In this document: positions 1 to 8,553 of the stretch, piece after piece
How the letters are laid out: each line of letters begins with the position of its first letter
Position numbering within the stretch: position 1 is the first letter of the stretch
Source of the DNA: an uncultured Paludibaculum sp.
GTDB lineage: Bacteria > Acidobacteriota > Terriglobia > Bryobacterales > Bryobacteraceae
Direction of reading: 5' to 3'
Assembly: GCF_963665245.1 (NCBI RefSeq)
Contig: NZ_OY762267.1
Coordinates: 372,001 to 436,000 of the forward strand
Length of the DNA stretch: 64,000 nucleotides
The notes under the pieces: generated by a model
Database searches by the model: none
The model's input: the letters and a program-made list of their open reading frames with translations, nothing else
Told to the model about the DNA's origin: nothing
Made by a program: the position numbers and the translations under genes

Positions 1-49
1 GGGCGTGGCAGACGAGGGCCACAAAGAGCAGAAACGCGATGCGAGACAT
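1..49 (-). CDS. 5' end of an exported protein, cut by the window edge
   Basis: Reading leftward from an ATG at 49, the 16 visible codons give MSRIAFLLFVALVCHA. This is a short basic start followed by a hydrophobic stretch, as in a Sec signal peptide. The rest of the gene lies outside the window, so no function can be given. No clear Shine-Dalgarno sequence is visible upstream. It would be divergent from the regulator that begins at 212, leaving about 160 bases of shared upstream DNA. Confidence 0.45.
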   Translation of the reverse strand, partial: MSRIAFLLFVALVCHA

Positions 50-211
50 ACCGTTTCAGCCATGAAACGCCTTGCGGCGGGCACGGCACCAGCATCTTGT
101 TGTCAGGTCGATGTTTTCTGATTGCCCCTTTGGAATGAGCGGAGTGCAGCCGTTACGGGATTGTTATGCGCGTGTTCCAAGGGGTCATATTGTGTTACTC
201 TCGGGAGCGCA

Positions 212-1432
212 ATGTCACGGCCGGCCGCGTTTACAGCCGAGCAGAAACAACAGGCCCTCAAGAGCATCCTGGAGAGCGCCGCCTTCCGGCGGTCGGACCA
301 GTCGAAGGCGCTGCTGGAATACCTTTGCCAGCAGGAGCAACAGGGCCGGGCGCACGCGGTGACGGAGTACGAAATCGGAGTTCAGGCGCTGGGGCGGCCG
401 GCGGACTTCGCTCCGGAGACGGACTCGTCGGTGCGCACGCGGGTGCATTCGCTGCGCAAGAAGCTCGACGAATACTATGCCGTGGAGGCGCGCGCAGCCG
501 AGTTCCGTCTGGAGATCCCCAAAGGATCCTATGGGGTCCGGTATGTCGTGCCGGAGCCGCCCAGCAAGCCTCCGACACGCTGGAAGCCGTGGCTTCTGTT
601 GGGGTTCGTGGCAGTGGCGCTAGTGCTGGCGTGGCAGATTCGCCAAACCCCGGAGGGGGAACGGCTGCTGAGGGCGGCCTGGGGTCCGATGGTGGAGCCG
701 GGGACGGAAGTGACGATCGCGCTGGCGACCCCGCTGCAGTTGTATGTCCGTGATTTTGGGGACGATCCACCGCCCACCGGCGACCCTTCGTTCCGCACCG
801 AGATCGATCGTACGCCCGCCTTCGAAGGCTGGTACAGGCAGTGGCGCAACCATCCATTGGGCAAGACAGCGTTCCTCCACCCCAACCATCATTCGCCGCT
901 GTGGGGTGACGCCTCGGCTGCCTTGGTTGTGACACAGGTACTGGCGGCGCACGGTGCCCACATCGAGACGATTCCCGCCTATCGCACTCATGCCGTGGCA
1001 CTTAGGGAACGGAATGCGGTGCTGGTCGGGCGGCCGGAGTACAGCGAAACGGTGAGCTCGCTGATGCCCGAAGGTGGCATTACGGTGGAGTACAACCCGC
1101 AGCACCGGCGCCTGGGCGTCCACAACCGGAGCCCGAAGAAGGGCGAGACCGAGTGGTGGTATGCCACAGACAACCTGCGGCTGAACTATGGGCTGATTAC
1201 GGTGCTGCCGACTGAACAGGCGGGCCGACGACGGTTGATCATCTTCTCGGGAATCAACTCGGACGGCTCGGAAGCGGGGGCGAAGTTCTACACATCGCCG
1301 GTCGGGCTAGGAGAGCTGGAGAAGCATTTCGCCGGCTCCTGGCCCAGGAAGTTCCAGGTGGTGGTGAAGACCGAGTCCGTGGACACCTACACTCTGCAGA
1401 CGCACTTCGAGTTCGTCCGCGTGCTGGAATGA
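212..1432 (+). CDS. Membrane-anchored regulator with acidobacterial N-terminal domain
   Basis: A 406-residue protein. The cytoplasmic N-terminus has the pattern SKALLEYL (31-38), EYEIGVQALGR (52-62), SSVRTRVHSLRKKLDEYY (72-89) and LEIPKGSY (100-107). I associate this block with acidobacterial CadC/TolB-like regulators and presume it binds DNA or a partner. One membrane segment (about 127-142) follows, then an exported C-terminal half with no recognised domain. The ATG at 212 was chosen over the in-frame one at 122 because GGGAG at 203-207 sits at proper spacing and the conserved block starts soon after. A paralog with the same layout lies at 50936-52261. It directly precedes the sigma factor, but co-regulation is only a guess. 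The family role is inferred. Confidence 0.75.
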   Translation: MSRPAAFTAEQKQQALKSILESAAFRRSDQSKALLEYLCQQEQQGRAHAVTEYEIGVQALGRPADFAPETDSSVRTRVHSLRKKLDEYYAVEARAAEFRLEIPKGSYGVRYVVPEPPSKPPTRWKPWLLLGFVAVALVLAWQIRQTPEGERLLRAAWGPMVEPGTEVTIALATPLQLYVRDFGDDPPPTGDPSFRTEIDRTPAFEGWYRQWRNHPLGKTAFLHPNHHSPLWGDASAALVVTQVLAAHGAHIETIPAYRTHAVALRERNAVLVGRPEYSETVSSLMPEGGITVEYNPQHRRLGVHNRSPKKGETEWWYATDNLRLNYGLITVLPTEQAGRRRLIIFSGINSDGSEAGAKFYTSPVGLGELEKHFAGSWPRKFQVVVKTESVDTYTLQTHFEFVRVLE

Positions 1433-1485
1433 GTTTGAAATAAAGGCGCTCGACGGCCCGTATAGGTGGCTGAGGCAACCGGAAT

Positions 1486-2004
1486 ATGGGATCACTCAGC
1501 CTGGCGACGTCAAGCGTAACGGTACATATGAACCCGCCACCAGGATTCACAGAACTCTACAACCAATACTCAGCGATCGTGTACAAGAGCGCCCTGCGGG
1601 TGACCGGCAATACAGCCGATGCCGAGGACGCACTGCAGACCGTGTTCATGCGGGTTTGGAACCGGGCGGACGGCGTGGATCCGCAGGGGCACCCGGATCG
1701 GTATTTCCGGCGGGCGGCGACGAACGCGGCGATCGACATCCTACGGTCGAAGGCCTCAAAGGCGGAAGCGCCGTTGGAGGCAAGCGGGCCGAAGGCGGTG
1801 CGGGAGTCCACCTATCTCTTAAAGGAGACGCTGCGGCGCGCGGTGGCGGCGCTGCCTAGAGAGGACGGCGAGATGTTCCTCTTGCGGTATGTGGAAGGCC
1901 TCAGCAATGGGGAAATTGCGGAGATCTTCCAAGTGGAAAAGGCGAGGGTGGCGGTGAAGCTGCACCGCATCCGGCAAGTGTTGCAGGCGGAATTGGGCAA
2001 GTAA
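1486..2004 (+). CDS. ECF-type RNA polymerase sigma factor
   Basis: A 172-residue sigma-70 family protein. Region 2 spans roughly 22-90 (ELYNQYSAIVYKSAL, then DAEDALQTVFMRVW) and region 4 roughly 115-170 (LPREDGEMFLLRYVEGLSNG, a helix-turn-helix for the -35 element). There is no region 1 or 3, as expected for the extracytoplasmic-function group. The ATG at 1486 has TGAGG ten bases upstream. An internal ATG at 1528 is also possible and would start just before region 2. It is 7 bases from the anti-sigma gene that follows, so it heads the operon running to 8553. The natural reading is a sigma factor held by the FecR protein that drives expression of an exporter. Confidence 0.9.
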   Translation: MGSLSLATSSVTVHMNPPPGFTELYNQYSAIVYKSALRVTGNTADAEDALQTVFMRVWNRADGVDPQGHPDRYFRRAATNAAIDILRSKASKAEAPLEASGPKAVRESTYLLKETLRRAVAALPREDGEMFLLRYVEGLSNGEIAEIFQVEKARVAVKLHRIRQVLQAELGK

Positions 2005-2011
2005 GGGGGCT

Positions 2012-4474
2012 ATGGCGATGTCTGAAGAGCGTTTGGATCAAGCCTTGGAAGCGATGGTGAACGAGCCGATCCCGACTGGGGAGATGGCCGCGGCGCAGGA
2101 GCGGGTGTTTCGCAAGCTGATGGCGCAAGTGCCGTCGCTATGCATGGAGTTTCAAGCGGAGCTCGCGGCTTACCTGAAAGGTGAGCTGGCTGAGAACCGG
2201 CGGGCGTTGATGGACGACCACCTGGGGCGGTGCGCGGAGTGCAGACGCATTTACGCGGAAGCCAAAGGGGAACGAAAGGTGGTCGTTCTGCCCGCCGTGA
2301 GCCAAAGGAAGCCGAGGCCGGCCTGGCAGCGCTGGGCGCTGGCGGCGAGCATTGGGCTGGTGGCCCTCTATACGGGCCGGGACAAGATCGATTCGGTGAT
2401 GGCGCCTTCGGGTCCGCGGGCGACGCTGGAACGGGTTTCCGGGCAGGTGTACGGGCTGACCGACACGGCCATGGGCTCGGGCGCGACGTTGAGTGAAGGA
2501 CAGATTGTGCGGACAGGCGCTGGGTCGCGAGCGGTGCTGCGGCTGGCCGATGGTTCGGCTGTCGAGATGAACGAACGGAGCCAACTGTTCGTGCATGCGG
2601 CGTGGAGCGGCGCGACCGTCCAACTGGATCGCGGCGATGTGATTGTCCAGGCAGCGAAGCAGCGGCGCGGGCATCTGCGAGTAAGGACCCGAGATTCCGA
2701 AGCCTCTGTGAAGGGCACTGTTTTCGCGGTGTCGACGGGCATGAGCGGATCCGTGGTGGCCGTGGTGGAAGGCGCGGTGGAGGTGAACCAGCCCCAGTTC
2801 AACAAGGTGCTGAAACCGGGCGAGATTGCGGGTTCGACCTCGGCGTTGAGCGGCATGACGGCGCAGGAGGCGGTGGCCTGGAGCGCGGAGAAGGAGAAGT
2901 ATTTCGCGCTGCTGGCGGAGTTCGCCAAGCTGGAGAAGCAGATTGCGGCGCTGCCGACGCCGGCTCTGCGGACACAGGCGACGCTGGTGAAGTACCTGCC
3001 ATCGAATGCGGTGGCGTTTGGCGCGGCCCCGAACATCTCGGGGACGTTGGAAGAGGCGGAGCGACTGGCGCAGCAGCGGGCGGAGCAGAATGCGACGTTC
3101 GGCGAATGGTGGAAGTCGGCCAAGGGCGAACAGGTTCGCGAGATGTTGGCGAAGGTGCAGGCAGTGATGCCGCTGCTGGGTGATGAGATTGGGTTCGTGC
3201 TGGCGCATGGGCCGGGTGGCGATCATGACAGCGTGCCGATGATGATCGCGGAGGTGAATGCCGGACAGCAGGCGGCGGTGCGGAAGGCGCTGGCGCCAAT
3301 GGTGGAAGGCGTGAATTTCGGGGTGAACGACAAGGTGGTGGTGATCACGGACAACCAGACGCACCTGTTGTGGGCGATGGGCCAGTTGGGCCAGGGCGCG
3401 ACGAGTGACTTCGCGGCGGACATCACGCAGCACTATGAGCGCGGCGTGGGCTGGATGCTGGGGTTGAACGCACAGGCGTTCCACATGAGCTCAACGGAGC
3501 GGGTGAGCGTGCTGACCGGCGGCACGGCGCTGAAGACGGTGTTCTTCGAACAGCGAACGAATGAAGGGTCGGAAGAGAACGAGGCGACGCTGAGTTTTGC
3601 CGGCACGCGGGCAGGCATCGCTTCGTGGCTGGCTCCGGCAGGTGCGTCGGGCGCGGCGGAGTACATCACGAGCGACGCGCTGATGGCGTTCTCGGGCTCG
3701 ACGAAAGAGCCGAGCCAGATGTTCAGCGAGATCACTAACCTGATGGGCAGCATGAGTCCGCAGTTCAAGCAGCACCTGGACGAGGCGCAGGCCAAGCTGG
3801 GTATCAGCTTCGCCGACGACCTGGCCGCGGCGCTGGGCACTGACTTCGCGGTGGCGGTGGAGAATGCCAACATCCCGATTCCGGGTTGGACGGCGGCGAT
3901 GGAGGTGTACAAGCCGGGCACGCTGGACGGGACGATTGCCAAGATTGTGGACGCCTACAACTCGGAGTTGCCGGCGGAATACCAATCGCGGAAGCTGAGC
4001 ATCACCCAGCAGACGGTGGATGGGCGGCTGTGGATGACGCTGAAGGCAGCGGCGGCGCCGATGACGCTCTACTGGACGCATGACCGCGGGTATGTAGTGA
4101 TGAGTTCAGACTTGGCGGTGGCCCAACGAGCGCTGAAGACGCGCGATGGGGGCTTCACGCTGACGAGGTCGGCGGCCTTTGTACGGCAGATGCCGTCAAC
4201 AGCCGGAGTGCATCCCTCGGGCTTCCTGTGGATGAACCTGAAGGGCGCACTGGAGGGGCTGTCGTCGGTGGTGACGAGTTCGGCACTGCAGACGATCGCT
4301 AAAGACAGGGATCCGATTTTGGTGGTTGTGAACGGAGAAACGGAACGAATCAGGGTTGCGAGTCGTACTCGATTAACGAGCCTGATTCTCGACGGGATGC
4401 TGGCCGGTACGGCAGCCGACGCAAGCTCAATCAAACTCAACCGGAAAATGAAGCAGAATGCCGCCAGTAATTGA
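2012..4474 (+). CDS. Zinc-finger/FecR anti-sigma protein with long exported tail
   Basis: An 820-residue protein. The cytoplasmic N-terminus carries a zinc-binding anti-sigma motif (C44, then H70-x3-C74-x2-C77). A membrane segment lies at about 107-120 and a FecR-type domain at about 140-260. A long extracytoplasmic region (about 290-820) follows, with repeated ~150-residue alpha/beta-looking segments that resemble DUF3352-type proteins. Typical FecR anti-sigma proteins are 300-350 residues, so the tail is an addition of about 500. The stop overlaps the start of the ABC ATPase gene by 17 bases. Expected role: hold the upstream ECF sigma factor and transmit an envelope signal. The tail could be the sensor or a separate function. 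Confidence 0.8.
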   Translation: MAMSEERLDQALEAMVNEPIPTGEMAAAQERVFRKLMAQVPSLCMEFQAELAAYLKGELAENRRALMDDHLGRCAECRRIYAEAKGERKVVVLPAVSQRKPRPAWQRWALAASIGLVALYTGRDKIDSVMAPSGPRATLERVSGQVYGLTDTAMGSGATLSEGQIVRTGAGSRAVLRLADGSAVEMNERSQLFVHAAWSGATVQLDRGDVIVQAAKQRRGHLRVRTRDSEASVKGTVFAVSTGMSGSVVAVVEGAVEVNQPQFNKVLKPGEIAGSTSALSGMTAQEAVAWSAEKEKYFALLAEFAKLEKQIAALPTPALRTQATLVKYLPSNAVAFGAAPNISGTLEEAERLAQQRAEQNATFGEWWKSAKGEQVREMLAKVQAVMPLLGDEIGFVLAHGPGGDHDSVPMMIAEVNAGQQAAVRKALAPMVEGVNFGVNDKVVVITDNQTHLLWAMGQLGQGATSDFAADITQHYERGVGWMLGLNAQAFHMSSTERVSVLTGGTALKTVFFEQRTNEGSEENEATLSFAGTRAGIASWLAPAGASGAAEYITSDALMAFSGSTKEPSQMFSEITNLMGSMSPQFKQHLDEAQAKLGISFADDLAAALGTDFAVAVENANIPIPGWTAAMEVYKPGTLDGTIAKIVDAYNSELPAEYQSRKLSITQQTVDGRLWMTLKAAAAPMTLYWTHDRGYVVMSSDLAVAQRALKTRDGGFTLTRSAAFVRQMPSTAGVHPSGFLWMNLKGALEGLSSVVTSSALQTIAKDRDPILVVVNGETERIRVASRTRLTSLILDGMLAGTAADASSIKLNRKMKQNAASN

Positions 4475-5444
4475 ACTCGAAAACTTAAGAGTGAAGCTAG
4501 GCCGGCGGGAGATCCTCAAGGGGATCTCCTGCCGGCTTGGCGTTGCGGGCCAGGGCCGGGCGATTGGGCTGCTGGGTCCGAATGGAGCCGGGAAGTCGAC
4601 ACTGATCCAGACGCTGCTGGGTTTTCACCAGCCGCTGTCGGGAGTGGCGAAGATCATGGGCTTCGACTGTCACAAGCAGGTGCGCGAGGTGCGGTCGCGG
4701 ATCGGGTACATGCCCGAGAGCGATTCGTTCATCGCGAACATGACGGCGGTGCGGTTTCTGCGGCAGATGGGTGAGTTGTCGGGCCTGCCGAAGGAGACGG
4801 CACTGGAGAAAGCGCACGAGACGCTGTTTCATGTGGGACTGGGCGAGGCACGGTACCGCGACCTGGGCACGTATTCGCTGGGCATGAAGCAGATGGCGAA
4901 ACTGGCGCAGGCGATTGTGCATGGGCCGCCGCTGGTGATTCTGGACGAGCCGACGAATGGTCTGGATCCGGCGGCGCGGCAGAGGATGCTGCGGCTGGTG
5001 AAAGAGATGAAGGAAGACCACGGGATGAACGTGGTGTTGTGCTCGCACCTGTTACGGGACGTGGAAGAGGTCTGCGACGAGGTGGTGATTCTGAAGGACG
5101 GCCTGGTGGTGCATGAGGCCGACCTGGAAGCCGAACGGAAGTCGAATCGGTATTTCGTGGAGCTGGAAGTTTCCGGCGACGACAGCGGGTTGTTGGAGGC
5201 GCTGCGCAAGGTGGGCGCCGATGGAGTGAGCGAGGGCCATGGCCGTTGGCGCATCGTACTGCCGCCGGGGGTGGAGATCCCGGTGATCTGGAAGGTGACG
5301 GCGGGCGAGGGGCTGCGTGTCAGGAAGCTGACACACCGGCGGGACACGCTGGAAGAGATCTTCCTGCGGGCGGTGGGGCATCTGGCGAAGGCGCCGGGCG
5401 GGGCGGCGGCTCCGGAGGAGGTGGCGGCCAATGGCGGTCTATAA
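4458..5444 (+). CDS. ABC exporter ATP-binding protein (first pair)
   Basis: A 328-residue ATPase of the ABC-2/CcmA-like exporter group. Walker A is GPNGAGKST at 40-48. The signature motif appears as YSLGMKQM and Walker B as LVILDEPTNGLD, followed by the H-loop in LCSHLL. About 100 residues after the ATPase core form the C-terminal extension common in drug and antibiotic exporters. The gene overlaps the anti-sigma gene (17 bases) and the permease gene downstream (14 bases), so the three are probably translated in a coupled way. Substrate unknown. Confidence 0.9.
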   Translation: MPPVIELENLRVKLGRREILKGISCRLGVAGQGRAIGLLGPNGAGKSTLIQTLLGFHQPLSGVAKIMGFDCHKQVREVRSRIGYMPESDSFIANMTAVRFLRQMGELSGLPKETALEKAHETLFHVGLGEARYRDLGTYSLGMKQMAKLAQAIVHGPPLVILDEPTNGLDPAARQRMLRLVKEMKEDHGMNVVLCSHLLRDVEEVCDEVVILKDGLVVHEADLEAERKSNRYFVELEVSGDDSGLLEALRKVGADGVSEGHGRWRIVLPPGVEIPVIWKVTAGEGLRVRKLTHRRDTLEEIFLRAVGHLAKAPGGAAAPEEVAANGGL

Positions 5445-6306
5445 ACGTGGGTATCAGCGGTATCAGGGACCGTTGACAGGGCATTGGACGCGACTGATGT
5501 CACTGCCGCGGTTTTCGTGGGAGCGGCTGTTCCAGCAGAGGCTGGTGGTGCTGCTGTTGACGGCGTCGCTGATCTGGCCGCTGTTGTGCGCCCTGTTCAT
5601 TTATCTGTCGAACCATCTGGAGATCTTCGCGAGCCTGGGCGGCAACGGCGACGGTGGCGGGCTGGCGAAGTTCATGGAGATCAACGGGCGATTCTTTCTG
5701 ATCTTCATGAACGCGCAGTCGGTGTTCAGTGTTCTGTTGGCGGCGCTGGCCGGACCGGGGTTGATTGCTCCGGATCTGGCCAATAATGCGCTGCCACTGT
5801 ATCTGAGCCGACCGCTGACGCGCACGGACTATGTACTGGCGCGGCTGTTGGTGCTGATTGGACTGCTATCGACGGTGACCTGGATTCCGGGGTTGCTGCT
5901 GTTTGGCGTGCAATCGGGCATGGCCGGATGGGATTGGATGATGGACAACCTGCGGCTGGCGGCGGCCCTGTTCATCGGCTTTGTGTTGTGGATTCTCATG
6001 GTGAGCCTGGTGGCCCTGGCGAGCTCAGCCTATGTGAAGTGGAAGATCGTGGCCGGCGCGCTGGTGCTGGGCTTCTTCTTTGTGACGGCGGGCGTGGCGA
6101 CGATGGTGAACGCGGTGTTTCGCGTGGATTGGGGCCTCCTGCTGAACCCAGCGAAAGCGATGTATGTGGTGTGGAGCGACATGCTTGGCGCGGAGCCGTC
6201 CGACGGACCGGGCTCGGTGGCTTGTTCGATTGCGCTGGTGACCCTGGTGGGGTTGTTGAGCCTGGTGCTGGAGCGCAAGCTGCGGCCGGTGGAGGTGATC
6301 AAGTGA
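5431..6306 (+). CDS. ABC-2 type permease (first pair)
   Basis: A 291-residue integral membrane protein with about six hydrophobic segments (for example LVVLLLTASLIWPLLCALFI near 32-51, and others to about 280). A cytoplasmic N-terminus precedes them, and the conserved LYLSRPLTRTDYVLARLLV stretch lies between the second and third segments, as in ABC-2 permeases. It overlaps the ATPase gene upstream by 14 bases and the next ATPase gene by 4 bases (GTGA), which puts it inside the sigma/anti-sigma operon. It should form the membrane half of an exporter with one or both neighbouring ATPases. Confidence 0.85.
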   Translation: MAVYKRGYQRYQGPLTGHWTRLMSLPRFSWERLFQQRLVVLLLTASLIWPLLCALFIYLSNHLEIFASLGGNGDGGGLAKFMEINGRFFLIFMNAQSVFSVLLAALAGPGLIAPDLANNALPLYLSRPLTRTDYVLARLLVLIGLLSTVTWIPGLLLFGVQSGMAGWDWMMDNLRLAAALFIGFVLWILMVSLVALASSAYVKWKIVAGALVLGFFFVTAGVATMVNAVFRVDWGLLLNPAKAMYVVWSDMLGAEPSDGPGSVACSIALVTLVGLLSLVLERKLRPVEVIK

Positions 6307-7235
6307 GTCAGCCGGAAGTAGTCTTCGATAATGTCTCGAAGTTCTATGGCGAGGTGCTGGGGGTGAACCGGGTTTCGCTGCGGATTCCGCCAGGGCTGAC
6401 GAGCCTGGTGGGGCCGAACGGGTCGGGCAAGACGACGTTGATGAACCTGATGATGGGGCTGATCCATCCAGACCGGGGGGCGGTTTCGATTCGGGGCTTG
6501 AGTCCGAGGGACCCGGAGCAGTTGATGCGGATCTGCGGGTATGCGACGCAGTATGATGCGGCTCCGCGATGGGCGTCGGGCTTCCAGTTTGTGACGACGG
6601 GCCTGGAGTTGTACGGGTATACGCGAGCACAGGCGGAGCACAAGGCCTGGGAGGCGTTGAAGCGCGTGAGTCTGACGGAGGCGGCGCACCGCAAGGTGGC
6701 GGCGTATTCGAAGGGCATGCGGCAGCGGGTCCGGCTCGCCCAGGCGATTGCGCATGAGCCGGACGTGCTGGTGCTGGACGAGCCGCTGAATGGCTTGGAT
6801 CCCCTGGTGCGGGCGGAGACGATTGCGTTGTTCCGCGACTATGCGGCGATGGGCCGGCACGTGATTCTGTCGAGCCATGTGCTGCAGGAAGTGGATGTGA
6901 TCAGCGACCAGGTGGTGCTGATTGCGAACGGAAGCATCCTGGCCGAGGGCGAGATTCGCGGGGTGCGGGAGGAGATTCACGAGCACCCGAGCCAGTTCAT
7001 CATCCGGTGCCGGGATGCGTCGCGGATTGCGTCGCTGTTGTTCTCGGAAGAGCACGTGACAGAGATCAAGCTGAACGACGACAAGCTGGGGCTGCTGGTG
7101 ATGACCCGGAACCGGGAGGAGTTTGCGCGGGCGTTGTCGCGGATCGCTCTGAATGGGCACGATGTGACGAGTGTGATTCCGGCGGATGAGAACGTGGATG
7201 CCTTGTATGAGTACCTGATTGGGGGTGGGCGATGA
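6303..7235 (+). CDS. ABC exporter ATP-binding protein (second pair)
   Basis: A 310-residue ABC ATPase starting at a GTG that overlaps the permease stop (GTGA at 6303-6306). The open frame extends farther upstream, but homology to the family begins at SQPEVVFDNVSKFYG, so the GTG is preferred. Walker A is GPNGSGKTT (about 37-45), the signature YSKGMRQRVRLAQAI, Walker B VLVLDEPLNGLD, and the H-loop ILSSHVL. Its stop codon lies in ATGA at 7232-7235. The next permease originally must have started at such an overlap, but a repeat now separates them. Probable partner: the permease at 7438. Confidence 0.9.
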   Translation: MSQPEVVFDNVSKFYGEVLGVNRVSLRIPPGLTSLVGPNGSGKTTLMNLMMGLIHPDRGAVSIRGLSPRDPEQLMRICGYATQYDAAPRWASGFQFVTTGLELYGYTRAQAEHKAWEALKRVSLTEAAHRKVAAYSKGMRQRVRLAQAIAHEPDVLVLDEPLNGLDPLVRAETIALFRDYAAMGRHVILSSHVLQEVDVISDQVVLIANGSILAEGEIRGVREEIHEHPSQFIIRCRDASRIASLLFSEEHVTEIKLNDDKLGLLVMTRNREEFARALSRIALNGHDVTSVIPADENVDALYEYLIGGGR

Positions 7236-7441
7236 GGAGACGGGTTGCTTGGGTTCGGGGCGAGGCTGAAGCCTCGCGCAGACTGAAGTCCGCCCCCCTT
7301 GCGAAGTCCGCCGCCCTTGCGGGGTTGGCGACGGGGAGACGGGCGGCTGGGGTTAGGGGCGAGGCTGAAGCCTCGCGCAGACTGAAGTCCACCCCACTTG
7401 CGAAGTCCACTCCACTTGCGGGGATTGGGGGTGGGCGATGA
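7217..7441 (+). repeat. Two tandem repeat units inserted at an ATGA gene junction
   Basis: A 19-base direct repeat, running from GATTGGGG to GCGATGA, occurs at 7217-7235 and again at 7423-7441. Between the copies lie two diverged units of about 100 bases. Each contains the perfect hairpin CGAGGCT-GA-AGCCTCG followed by GCGCAGACTGAAGTCC and a CTTGCGAAGTCC motif. The left end keeps the stop of the ATPase gene in ATGA (7232-7235) and the right end keeps an ATGA (7438-7441) that starts the permease. An open frame of 69 codons (7232-7441) runs through the whole insert and ends in the second ATGA. I read it as a repeat element, not a gene. Confidence 0.8.
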
Positions 7442-8553
7442 CGATGTCGACGCGGGCGAGCCAGGCGTGGGTGATTGCCCGGATCGAGATGCGACGGGCG
7501 TTCTTCTCGAAACGGGCGTTCTGGGTGTATCTGCTGGCGCTGTTTCCGTCGGTGATCTTCCTGGGGCATGCGCTGGAGATCAAGGTCCAGGAGCGGCGGT
7601 GGGCGTCGGGTCCGAAGGTTTCGTCGGCTTTGATTGATGGTGTGTCGCGCGGGGAGACGGACTCGGCCGTGCTGAAGCGTCTGGGCGAGCCGGCGGATGA
7701 CAACGAATGGAACCGGCGCAAGTACAAAGAAGAAGTACGGCCGAATGGACAACGGCGGTATGAGGAGCAGCCGGAGTTGGAGCGGCACCGGCACATGGTG
7801 TACTTCGACGGAAAGCGGCGGGTGAATCTTCACTTCGTTGGCGGCCTGCTGGAGAGCAAGAATGTGCGGGAGGTGGGGAATTTCGAGGAAGACCGGTCGA
7901 TTTATGCCGGCGTCTTTCAATATTTCTACCTGCGCCTGGCCATTTTCTTTGGGTGTCTTGGGATTTTCATGAATTTGTTCCGGGGCGAAATGCTGGACAA
8001 GACGCTCCATTTCTGGTTTCTGTTTCCGACGCGGCGGGAGGTGCTGCTGCTGGGGAAGTACCTGGCCGGGCTGACGGCGGCGTGCGTGATTTTCGGCGGC
8101 GGCGCGATGCTGTCGTACTGGGCCATGCTGTGGCCGCATAGCGGCGTGGAGTTGCAGGCATACTGGCAGAGCGTGGGGTGGAGCCACGCGGTGTGGTATG
8201 CGACGGCGGCGGTACTGGGGTGCGTGGGGTATGGGAGTGTGTTCGTGGCGGCGGGCCTGCTGTTGCGTAATCCGATTATTCCGGCGGCGGTGTTGCTGGT
8301 TTGGGAGGGGATCAACGGGTTTTTGCCGGAGATTCTGCAGAAATTGAGCGTGCTGCATTATTTGCAGAGCCTGTGCCCGGTGCCGGCGCCTGTGGATAGC
8401 GGGACTCCGGCGCTGATGAAGATGTTGCTGAATCCGGCGGCTCCGGCTTCGAAGGCCGGGGCGATTCTGGGGTTGCTCGCGGTTACGGTGCTGGTGTTGT
8501 GGGCGGCGTCCCGAGCGGTGCGGAGGCTGGAGATTAATTACGGGACGGAGTAG
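7438..8553 (+). CDS. ABC-2 type permease (second pair)
   Basis: A 371-residue membrane protein. A hydrophobic segment near 22-42 (FWVYLLALFPSVIFLG) is followed by a soluble region of about 100 residues (about 45-150, rich in charged residues). Five or so further membrane segments lie between about 160 and 360. This layout matches ABC-2 or GldG-like permeases with a large loop after the first helix. It starts in the ATGA left after the repeat insertion and is the last gene of the sigma/anti-sigma/exporter operon. It should pair with the ATPase at 6303-7235. Confidence 0.85.
   Translation: MTMSTRASQAWVIARIEMRRAFFSKRAFWVYLLALFPSVIFLGHALEIKVQERRWASGPKVSSALIDGVSRGETDSAVLKRLGEPADDNEWNRRKYKEEVRPNGQRRYEEQPELERHRHMVYFDGKRRVNLHFVGGLLESKNVREVGNFEEDRSIYAGVFQYFYLRLAIFFGCLGIFMNLFRGEMLDKTLHFWFLFPTRREVLLLGKYLAGLTAACVIFGGGAMLSYWAMLWPHSGVELQAYWQSVGWSHAVWYATAAVLGCVGYGSVFVAAGLLLRNPIIPAAVLLVWEGINGFLPEILQKLSVLHYLQSLCPVPAPVDSGTPALMKMLLNPAAPASKAGAILGLLAVTVLVLWAASRAVRRLEINYGTE

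Noticed and set aside
2138..3484. Long open frame (448 codons) opposite the anti-sigma gene
   Set aside because: It is an Arg/His/Pro-rich shadow of a GC-rich gene, with no plausible fold and no ribosome site.
7232..7441. A 69-codon open frame filling the repeat insertion
   Set aside because: Its sequence is just the repeat (GEAEASRRLKS twice) translated. I keep it as a finding about translational coupling, not as a gene.
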